Positions 1 to 6,245 of a stretch of DNA of 7,766 nucleotides are shown piece by piece; the first letter of the stretch is position 1; the number at the start of each line of letters is the position of its first letter. This stretch comes from Spirochaetaceae bacterium (GTDB lineage: Bacteria > Spirochaetota > Spirochaetia > UBA9216), in NCBI GenBank assembly GCA_028527945.1, contig JAQQAK010000075.1, positions 1 to 7,766 of the forward strand, given 5' to 3'. A model generated the notes under the pieces. That model saw nothing but the letters and a program-made list of their open reading frames with translations. It made no database searches and had not been told where the DNA came from. Made by a program: the position numbers and the translations under genes.

Positions 1-243
1 GAAGAACCTGATTTTGCTTTTCTTGATTTAACTATGCCTGTGATGGATGGTTTTGATGCTTTGGTTCAAATTCAAAAAGATTTTTCCGATCCAATCGTAA
101 TTATCCTTACAGCGGATATTCAAACAGGTTCAGTAGCAAAATGTATGGAGTATGGAGCCTATACTGTAATAAAAAAACTTCCCAAAAAAGATATTGTATT
201 TAAACTTCTTGATGATATCTATGAAGAAATTGGAGTTAACTAA
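1..243 (+). CDS. Response regulator receiver domain, CheY-like (5' end off window)
   Basis: The open frame runs in from the left edge, so only the last 80 residues are seen; the ATG at 34 is internal, because it lies beyond the phosphorylation site. The sequence LDLTMPVMDG carries the phospho-acceptor Asp (ninth visible residue) and the usual MPxMDG turn. The conserved switch Thr follows in IILTAD (about visible residue 37), then a Gly-Ala pair and a Lys near residue 59. The protein stops about 20 residues after that Lys, so no output domain follows the receiver; it is CheY- or Spo0F-like unless something precedes it. One oddity is that the usual Lys-Pro pair reads Lys-Leu-Pro. Its stop overlaps the start of the CheC-like gene by one base (TAATG). 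It is likely phosphorylated by an unseen histidine kinase and dephosphorylated by the next gene's product. Confidence 0.9.
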   Translation, partial: EEPDFAFLDLTMPVMDGFDALVQIQKDFSDPIVIILTADIQTGSVAKCMEYGAYTVIKKLPKKDIVFKLLDDIYEEIGVN

Positions 244-881
244 TGGGCTCTGAAGATTATAACTTCACAGATATTGAACTGGATGCTCTGAGTGAAATAA
301 TGAATATTTCGTTCGGCTCAGCGGCAGCAGATTTAGCTGATGTTTTAGATATTTTTGTCAATTTGAACGTACCAGAAATACAGATTTTCAAAAAATCTGA
401 CTTATGTAAAATTGTATTAAATGATCTGGGCAACAATGTTGATTTCAGTATGCTGGAACAAAAATATTGTGGAGATTACAACGGCCTGGCCTTATTGGTT
501 TTTCCGTATGGGCTGGAAAGAGAAGTCCTTTCTGTTTTTATGCCGTCTTTTAATGATTCAGTACCAGATGAAGATGTTATAGTTTATGAAAAAGAAGTTC
601 TGATGGAAATAGGTAATATATTGATTGGCGCCTGCATCGGTAAGATTTTTGAGCTGACAGAAAGCAACATTACATATTTTCCACCGGTAGTTATTTCAGG
701 TGCTGAAATAATGAATGAGTTATCAGGTACGCCACTGGATAACAATGATATTTCTGTGACATTAAAAACAAGATTCAGTTTTACAGATGATGGCGCTGAA
801 GGAATACTTTTTCTTGTTAACGAAAAAAAATCCATTCTCAAATTAAAAAATGCTTTAAAACCATTTACCGGAGGAGAATAA
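243..881 (+). CDS. cheC: CheC-family CheY-P phosphatase
   Basis: This 212-residue protein, close to CheC's usual size, should hydrolyse the aspartyl phosphate of a CheY-like receiver in the cytoplasm. CheC-type active sites follow the pattern D/S-x3-E-x2-N-x22-P, and two complete copies are visible: D14, E18, N21, P44, and E118, E122, N125, P148. The first helix reads LDALSEIMNISFGSAAADL and the second LMEIGNILIGACIG, the pseudo-twofold layout of CheC rather than the single site of CheX. The second site has Glu in place of the first Asp/Ser. The start is supported by GGAG at 232-235, seven bases upstream, and by overlap with the preceding stop. It lies between a receiver gene and a diguanylate cyclase, sharing one base with each. 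No CheD gene is in view, so a classical methylation role cannot be argued; action on the upstream receiver is the simplest inference. Confidence 0.88.
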   Translation: MGSEDYNFTDIELDALSEIMNISFGSAAADLADVLDIFVNLNVPEIQIFKKSDLCKIVLNDLGNNVDFSMLEQKYCGDYNGLALLVFPYGLEREVLSVFMPSFNDSVPDEDVIVYEKEVLMEIGNILIGACIGKIFELTESNITYFPPVVISGAEIMNELSGTPLDNNDISVTLKTRFSFTDDGAEGILFLVNEKKSILKLKNALKPFTGGE

Positions 882-1792
882 TGGAACGGCAAATTATTGA
901 TGCTGTTAATCAGGGAATTGTTCTTATCGATCAGCAGTACAGAATAGTAGGCTGGAACCGGTGGATGGAAATTCATAGTGGTATAACAAGCCAGGATATT
1001 GCTAATTCTAATTTATTCGAAAAATATCCTAATCTTGATAATTCAACATTTGTAAGAAGTTGTAAGTCTGTATTTAAATTTGGCAATTATATTTTTTTCT
1101 CTCAAAAACTTCATAATTATCTGTTTCCATTTGAATCAATAGGGGCTTATACCACAAGACATAATATGATGCAGCAGCGCTGTACTATTGCTCCTATCAG
1201 ATCTGATGAAGAAATAACCAATATTGTAATAACTGTTCAGGATGTTACTGAGAGTGTCTATCTTGAAAATGAATTAAAGATGATGAGTCAGTCTGACAGT
1301 TTAACTGGAATCAGTAACCGAAGGTTTTTTGATTCCAGAATTAGTGAAGAGTTCAGCCGTTGTGCCAGAAGTCATAAGGCTCTGAGTCTTCTTTTGTTTG
1401 ATATCGATGATTTTAAAAGAATCAATGATAATTATGGTCATCAATACGGCGATATAATTCTTAAAGAAATAGCAAGAATATGCGCCACCATAGTTAGAGA
1501 ATGCGATATTGTTGCCCGTTATGGTGGAGAAGAGTTTTGCATAGTTTTGCCTGATGCTAATCTGATTGGCGCTGAATCTTTTGCGGAGCGTTTACGCCGA
1601 GCCGTAGAATCTGTAAGGGTTCGTTATAAAGACGGCGGTCATATAAGTGTTACAATAAGCCTTGGTATAGCTGAGTATACTGAAAAAATGAGAGATGAGT
1701 TTGAACTTATTGCAAATGCTGATACAGCCATGTATGAGGCCAAGACCAAAGGTAAAAATTGTGTTTCCTGTTTTTCTGCTGAAGCTAAATAA
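881..1792 (+). CDS. PAS-GGDEF diguanylate cyclase
   Basis: This 303-residue soluble protein should make cyclic di-GMP from two GTP. Residues 1 to about 128 form a PAS sensor (GIVLIDQQYRIVGWNRWMEIHSGI near the start, and a closing ITVQDVTE segment typical of a PAS C-terminal motif). A short helix then leads into the GGDEF domain from about 137. That domain shows DSLTGISNRRFF, metal-binding Asp174 in FDIDDFK, Asn182, and an intact GGEEF signature at 215-219. RECD at 206-209, five residues before GGEEF, is an inhibitory I-site, so product feedback is expected. No membrane segment is seen. A strong ribosome site, GGAGG at 870-874, lies six bases before the ATG, and the start overlaps the cheC stop by one base. 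The PAS ligand is unknown. The link to the upstream receiver and phosphatase suggests c-di-GMP output tied to phosphorelay state, but no direct interaction is shown. Confidence 0.93.
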   Translation: MERQIIDAVNQGIVLIDQQYRIVGWNRWMEIHSGITSQDIANSNLFEKYPNLDNSTFVRSCKSVFKFGNYIFFSQKLHNYLFPFESIGAYTTRHNMMQQRCTIAPIRSDEEITNIVITVQDVTESVYLENELKMMSQSDSLTGISNRRFFDSRISEEFSRCARSHKALSLLLFDIDDFKRINDNYGHQYGDIILKEIARICATIVRECDIVARYGGEEFCIVLPDANLIGAESFAERLRRAVESVRVRYKDGGHISVTISLGIAEYTEKMRDEFELIANADTAMYEAKTKGKNCVSCFSAEAK

Positions 1793-1870
1793 AAATTGAA
1801 AAAAAAGAAAGTAGATTTCGATTTATAAATGCCTTATTATAATATTTATAATATTGAGAGGAGTCTGCTT
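1793..1870 (+). promoter_or_regulatory. Gap before phoH-type gene with possible weak promoter
   Basis: This 78-base AT-rich gap holds a tandem 9-base repeat, TATAATATT twice at 1838-1855, which supplies two perfect TATAAT boxes (1838-1843 and 1847-1852). Neither has a convincing -35 box at 16-18 bases; the nearest sequences score poorly. The gap contains no hairpin followed by a T run, so read-through from the cyclase gene is also possible. The promoter call is tentative. Confidence 0.35.
1859..1863 (+). promoter_or_regulatory. Ribosome binding site that fixes the PhoH start
   Basis: AGGAG (within GAGAGGAG, 1856-1863) lies seven bases before the ATG at 1871. The in-frame ATG at 1829 has no such site, and its extra 14 residues (many Tyr, Asn and Ile) precede the PIN fold. 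The start at 1871 is therefore preferred. Confidence 0.85.
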
Positions 1871-3181
1871 ATGTCTGATAGTAAAATTAAAACCTTTGTA
1901 ATTGACACTAATGTTTTTATTCACAGATCTGACGCAATTTTATCTTTTAAAGATAACGAAATAATAGTACCGCTTTCTGTTCTTGAAGAATTAGATAACC
2001 TGAAAAGATTTAGCGATGAAAAAGGACGTAATGCCCGTCGCGCAATACGTTTTTTTGATGCTCAGGCTGCAAATGGAGGCTCCCTTCATAATGGTGTAAA
2101 GATGGACAATGGGTCAATCTTAAGGGTCGTCAGAGCTGGAGATACTATTCTTCCTCCAGATTTAAAACATGATAAAGCTGACAACAGAATTATACAAACT
2201 GCTTTGGAGCTTCAGGCTGCCGGACGACAGGTTTTCTTTGTTTCAAAAGATATAAACGCTCGTGTTAAAGCAGAAGCTCTTGGTCTTAAAGCTGTAGATT
2301 ATGAGAAGCAAAAAATAGATGCTACAAGGATGTATCAAGGATGGAGAGAAATAACTGTCTCTAAAGATACATACGATAAAATTAAAGAAGACAAAAAAAT
2401 AGAATGGAAAGACTCTGTTAGAAGTAATGAATTTGTTGTTGCTAAAACATCTGAAAATGATGAGCCTCTTTTATGCAGATTTTTTTCTGTTAATTCAGAA
2501 TTAAGACTTGTTCCTTCCAGAAAATCATCAGTTTCAGGAATTAAACCCTTAAATATAGAACAAAAAATGGCATTTGAACTTTTACTTGATGACTCTGTAC
2601 CTTTAATAACTCTTTTAGGGCAGGCCGGTACTGGAAAGACTCTTCTTGCTCTTGCCGCTGGAATGACAAAGGTTGCTGAACAGGCCAAATATAACAGGCT
2701 GCTTGTTTCTCGTCCTGTTATTCCTATGGGCAAGGATATAGGTTATCTTCCCGGAAGCAAAGATGAAAAACTCTCTAACTGGATGCAGCCAATCTTTGAT
2801 AACCTTGATTATATTCTTGGTATCAATAAAAAGAAGGATGAAGAGAAGGGAATAGACTGGTATATAAAAAATAAGGTTATAGAAGTAGAAGCGTTAACCT
2901 ATATTAGAGGCCGTTCTCTACCTGATCAATTTCTTATTGTAGATGAGGCTCAAAACCTTTCACCGCATGAAATAAAAACTATAGTCAGCCGAGCTGGTAG
3001 AAACACAAAGGTTGTCATGACTGGGGATCCCTATCAGATTGACAGTCCTTATCTTGATACCAATTCAAATGGATTAACATATCTTGTAGAGGCATTTAAA
3101 GGACAGGACCTTTTTGGTCATGTAACACTCAGCCATACAGAACGAAGTGATCTCGCAGAACTTGCCGCGAATCTTTTATAG
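1871..3181 (+). CDS. PIN-PhoH family ATPase/ribonuclease (YlaK type)
   Basis: From the ATG at 1871 the protein has 436 residues. Residues 5 to about 145 form a PIN nuclease fold with the expected acidic set: D12 in VIDTNVFIH, E39/E40 in VLEELDNL, D104 in KADNRII and D127 in SKDINAR. A linker of about 80 residues leads to the PhoH ATPase domain, with Walker A GQAGTGKT at 250-257, Walker B LIVDEAQN ending near 362, and the downstream GDPYQID motif at 385-391. Related PIN-PhoH proteins are reported as ATP-dependent RNA-acting enzymes, so RNA unwinding and cleavage in the cytoplasm is the likely role; E. coli PhoH itself lacks the PIN part. All visible catalytic residues are intact. The gene follows the cyclase gene after 78 bases on the same strand, and its last six bases overlap the end of the opposing exporter gene. 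Regulation by phosphate is not shown here despite the family name. Confidence 0.93.
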   Translation: MSDSKIKTFVIDTNVFIHRSDAILSFKDNEIIVPLSVLEELDNLKRFSDEKGRNARRAIRFFDAQAANGGSLHNGVKMDNGSILRVVRAGDTILPPDLKHDKADNRIIQTALELQAAGRQVFFVSKDINARVKAEALGLKAVDYEKQKIDATRMYQGWREITVSKDTYDKIKEDKKIEWKDSVRSNEFVVAKTSENDEPLLCRFFSVNSELRLVPSRKSSVSGIKPLNIEQKMAFELLLDDSVPLITLLGQAGTGKTLLALAAGMTKVAEQAKYNRLLVSRPVIPMGKDIGYLPGSKDEKLSNWMQPIFDNLDYILGINKKKDEEKGIDWYIKNKVIEVEALTYIRGRSLPDQFLIVDEAQNLSPHEIKTIVSRAGRNTKVVMTGDPYQIDSPYLDTNSNGLTYLVEAFKGQDLFGHVTLSHTERSDLAELAANLL

Positions 3182-5467
3182 CTGAGTAGTTTGCTTTTTG
3201 CCGGAAAATTTCAGCATTCTTACAATAACTGGTGTTATAAAAATATCAGCAAGATATGCTGAAAGCATTCCGGTACAACTTATAATTCCCATATTCACTA
3301 TACTGTTGACCTTTGACGCTGTAAAAACAAGAAAGGTTACACACAATATTATTGTTGTTTCAGTGATAGCGCTTCCTACAGACTGAAATGTTGTCTTAAC
3401 AGCTTCATTATATTCAGACTTTGAAGTAATTTCATTTTTCAAGTGAAAAAGAAGATGTATTGTGTCATCAACTGCCAGACCTATTATCATCGGGGCCACT
3501 GTCATTGTTACAAATTCAAGCGGAATATGTAAAAAGCCCATAACTCCACCAGCGGCTAATACCGGAAATATATTAGGAATCATTGCCGCAAGTCCTATTT
3601 TCAGACTTCTAAAAACAATAATCATTAGACATGAAATTAGAATAAGTGAAATTAGAATCGAATGTATGAGTCCCCTTGTAACATATTGATTCATTAAGGC
3701 CATCTGGTAAGTTGACCCACTGAAATAGGTATCTACATTAGAGCCAAAAATATCTTCAGCGTTATTGTTTATTTCTATTATTGCCTTCTCGATCTCTTTA
3801 GAAGAAAAATCTGATAGCTCAATGAATATTCTCATTGATGAAAAGTCTTTTGTTACCCAGGCATTAAGAAGAGTGGGAGATAATCTGTTTAAGTATGTAA
3901 TTAACCCTCTCAGTTTAGCTTTTGTTTCAGGGATAGTATTTGCGCTTTGCTCATAATTGTGTGAAAAATAGTTAAATCCTGTGATTATACTGCTAACTGA
4001 TGTTGTTTTTTTTATTATAGAAATTTCCTTAATTTTCTTTTCGAGCTCAGAAAGCTTGTTTAATGTTTCTGGATCTTTTGCTGCCTCTGGTTTTAGTTTT
4101 ATTACAAAATCTAATGAATCGCTTACGGCTATCTCAGAATTGTTAACATGCATTTGATCTTTCATATGTGGAAGTTTTGTTCCAATCATCTTTTCTGCGT
4201 TAAAGTCAACTTCAAGTTTTGAGGCTCCTACAATAGATATTGCTGCCGTGGCAAGAAAAATAAAAAATAAGAGTTTGTGATGTTTTATTACAATTCTTGC
4301 AAAGCTTGTCAGCATTGGATTGAAAAAATCTGTTTTTCTAATTCTTTTTACAGCTTTCTCGTTTTTGTTTCTAAATGAAAGAATAATAGGAAAAAGCAGC
4401 ATGCTTGTTAAAAATGCTGCAAGAATACAACAGGCTGAAGTTATTCCTACCCATTTTATTGGTCGAATCTGGACAAACATAAAAGAGAGTAGAGCTACTA
4501 TTGTTGTAAAGGCAGTAAATAAAATAGGTTTACCACTTTTTTGAAGAGCAAATATTATTGATTCATAATGCTTTTTTCCGCTTTGGCGGTTTAGTTTATA
4601 AAATCTTGAAATATGAACAGTGTAACCAATAGACACCCCTGTACATAATAAAATAGGAACTGCTATAAAAGCTGTGTCTATTTTAGTGCCAAGAAAACCT
4701 TCCAAGCCAAAAACAATAATTACCGAAGAAGCAATTACTGATAAAGCGCCTATTACACCCTGAGTATTTTTTATTATTAGAATAGACATTGTTAGCGCAG
4801 CTATAAATCCTATAATAAGGATTTTTATCAAGTTTTCCATTATTTCTGCCTGCTTGCGAAAAGCATAAACAGGTACACCTGTGGCTGTTATTCTACTTTC
4901 ACCAGAATCAATTTTCTGAACCGTTCTCCAGGCTATTTCTCCAGTATTAAATTGGTAGTCTTCATCATTGTCAGGATATTTATCTAAAGATAAAAGTACC
5001 CAGGCTTGTTTGCAGTCTTCTGAAAAAAGTTTAATTCCAAGAGACGGCGTGTTTTTATATCTTTTTTTTATTTTGTCTATTTCAGCATCTGATGTTAATA
5101 ATTTATTTCCGTCAAATTCAAAACCTGTCTGTGAAAGAAGTGAATCACTATCTGCTGCAATAGAGTTTAGACTCATGGCAAATGGTACATTTTCTTGTAG
5201 TTCTATTCCTATTTTGTGTATTAGTTCAAGAGATTCTCTTGAGAATATATCATTACTTTCTACTAATACACCTATAAAATCATTGTTGCCGAAAAGCTTT
5301 TTATATTCATCCTGGCGTTCGTTTACCGGATCATCTTTCATGAAATAGTCATCAATACTTACTGTTAGATTAAGTTTAAAAAGGCCAAAAGCTGTTATAC
5401 ATACAATTAATATAACAATAACAAAAATAGGAATTCGGTATTTAAGTATTTTGTTGTAAATATCCAT
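3176..5467 (-). CDS. RND superfamily exporter, MMPL/HAE3-like
   Basis: This 763-residue inner-membrane protein has the duplicated RND plan. One helix (about 13-33) is followed by an extracytoplasmic loop of about 175 residues and five helices (about 212-232, 237-257, 265-287, 315-333 and 342-365). The pattern then repeats with a helix near 398-416, a second large loop to about 597, and five helices from 598 to 747. RND transporters of this size export lipids or hydrophobic compounds using the proton gradient. The second half has the classic GLAVDDTIHL motif at 663-672. The matching first-half segment, GVSIGYTVHI at 277-286, lacks the acidic residue. It is the last gene of the glycosyltransferase-acyltransferase unit, starting 10 bases after the acyltransferase stop without a clear ribosome site, which suggests translational coupling. 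No outer-membrane or periplasmic partner gene is in view. The substrate is inferred, from its neighbours only, to be a lipid or glycolipid. Confidence 0.88.
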   Translation of the reverse strand: MDIYNKILKYRIPIFVIVILIVCITAFGLFKLNLTVSIDDYFMKDDPVNERQDEYKKLFGNNDFIGVLVESNDIFSRESLELIHKIGIELQENVPFAMSLNSIAADSDSLLSQTGFEFDGNKLLTSDAEIDKIKKRYKNTPSLGIKLFSEDCKQAWVLLSLDKYPDNDEDYQFNTGEIAWRTVQKIDSGESRITATGVPVYAFRKQAEIMENLIKILIIGFIAALTMSILIIKNTQGVIGALSVIASSVIIVFGLEGFLGTKIDTAFIAVPILLCTGVSIGYTVHISRFYKLNRQSGKKHYESIIFALQKSGKPILFTAFTTIVALLSFMFVQIRPIKWVGITSACCILAAFLTSMLLFPIILSFRNKNEKAVKRIRKTDFFNPMLTSFARIVIKHHKLLFFIFLATAAISIVGASKLEVDFNAEKMIGTKLPHMKDQMHVNNSEIAVSDSLDFVIKLKPEAAKDPETLNKLSELEKKIKEISIIKKTTSVSSIITGFNYFSHNYEQSANTIPETKAKLRGLITYLNRLSPTLLNAWVTKDFSSMRIFIELSDFSSKEIEKAIIEINNNAEDIFGSNVDTYFSGSTYQMALMNQYVTRGLIHSILISLILISCLMIIVFRSLKIGLAAMIPNIFPVLAAGGVMGFLHIPLEFVTMTVAPMIIGLAVDDTIHLLFHLKNEITSKSEYNEAVKTTFQSVGSAITETTIILCVTFLVFTASKVNSIVNMGIISCTGMLSAYLADIFITPVIVRMLKFSGKKQTTQL
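3201..3273. repeat. Imperfect inverted repeat inside the 3' end of the exporter gene
   Basis: CCGGAA (3201-3206) and TTTCAGCAT (3209-3217) pair with ATGCTGAAA (3256-3264) and TTCCGG (3268-3273). That makes 15 pairs with a small 2/3-base internal loop and a 38-base terminal loop. It lies just past the stop of the PhoH-type gene, but it has no T run and a large loop, so a terminator role is doubtful. It is also coding sequence for the exporter C-terminus. Confidence 0.4.
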
Positions 5468-5477
5468 AGGCTTATAA

Positions 5478-6245
5478 TTAGTTTTTATGGTTATTGCTTA
5501 TTTGCTCTTCCATCCATGACGCAATCTTCTCAGACATTTCTTTAAGTTGTTGTTTGGGAAGTTTATTTGAATCATCTTTTGGTGGCGGAAAAACAGGTTC
5601 TCCCATAACCATCTTTATTTTAATCCAGTTTTTAGGAAGTTCTTTTCCAAAAAGTTTTCTCCTCGTAAAAACATAGACCATAGGTACAACTGGTACTTGA
5701 TGAATATAAGATTGATAAAAAGCACCATCTTTAAACCGGTAAATAGTTTGACTTAGGTGAACCAGGTTACCTTCAGGTAATATGTGAATATGATAACCGC
5801 GCTTCAGAGCTTCGCCTATGGGTTCGGTTATCATTTTTAAACCGGCAAACCCACTTGGTATCGGAAAGGCCCTTAACGCTCTGAGAATAATTCTTACAAA
5901 TGGAACTTCAAAATTTCTTTGAACTACAGAGACATAGACTCTCATTGGAAATAAAACAAAGTTGACAAGAATGGTGTCAAAATAATGACAATGGTTTGAT
6001 ACTGTAATGCAGCCTTGTTTTTTTAAGAATTTACGGTTTTTTAATCCCTCAACTCTAAAACTGAAAAATATGCAGCAAAGAAATACAATTACATAACAAA
6101 TTAGATAAAACGGAAGTGTTAATAAATGAAACCACAAATCAAAATATATAAATTTATATTTTTTCTTTGCGAAATCTATCTTTTTCTTATTATTGACCTG
6201 AATTATTTTTTCTTCCGGAATTTCAGGTCTTTCTTTATTTAACAT
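5478..6245 (-). CDS. PlsC-like lysophospholipid acyltransferase family protein
   Basis: This 255-residue membrane-associated acyltransferase probably moves an acyl chain onto a lysophospholipid or glycolipid. The catalytic His-x4-Asp box is present as NHCHYFD (H85, D90). The phosphate-binding box reads LPEGN (156-160), with Asn where FPEGTR-type members have Thr. The hydrophobic VPVVPMVY block (184-191) fits the fourth motif. The second motif is unusual, FPIPSGFAG near 127-134 in place of a typical F-I-x-R. A hydrophobic stretch at about 37-63 should anchor it. The first 30 residues are Lys/Glu-rich and unexplained. AAGAGG (plus-strand 6254-6259) lies eight bases before the ATG. The start lies inside the end of the glycosyltransferase gene (11-base overlap), and the stop is 10 bases from the exporter start. 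Plain PlsC (phosphatidate synthesis) is possible, but the neighbours favour a specialised lipid. Confidence 0.87.
   Translation of the reverse strand: MLNKERPEIPEEKIIQVNNKKKIDFAKKKYKFIYFDLWFHLLTLPFYLICYVIVFLCCIFFSFRVEGLKNRKFLKKQGCITVSNHCHYFDTILVNFVLFPMRVYVSVVQRNFEVPFVRIILRALRAFPIPSGFAGLKMITEPIGEALKRGYHIHILPEGNLVHLSQTIYRFKDGAFYQSYIHQVPVVPMVYVFTRRKLFGKELPKNWIKIKMVMGEPVFPPPKDDSNKLPKQQLKEMSEKIASWMEEQISNNHKN

Noticed and set aside
584..976. 130-codon minus-strand open frame opposite the CheC and cyclase genes
   Set aside because: It lies antisense across two genes with intact family motifs, has no ribosome site that stands out, and its product shows no recognisable domain.
1829..1870. 14-residue N-terminal extension of the PhoH-type protein from the ATG at 1829
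   Set aside because: It has no ribosome site, covers the tandem TATAATATT repeat, and lies upstream of the PIN fold; the ATG at 1871 has AGGAG at ideal spacing.
2335..2733. 132-codon minus-strand open frame opposite the PhoH-type gene
   Set aside because: It is the shadow of the strongly conserved PhoH ATPase region, with no family resemblance of its own.
4968..5348. 126-codon plus-strand open frame opposite the exporter gene
   Set aside because: It is antisense to the exporter's first periplasmic loop; the protein is Ser-rich without motifs, and the opposing frame has clear RND architecture.
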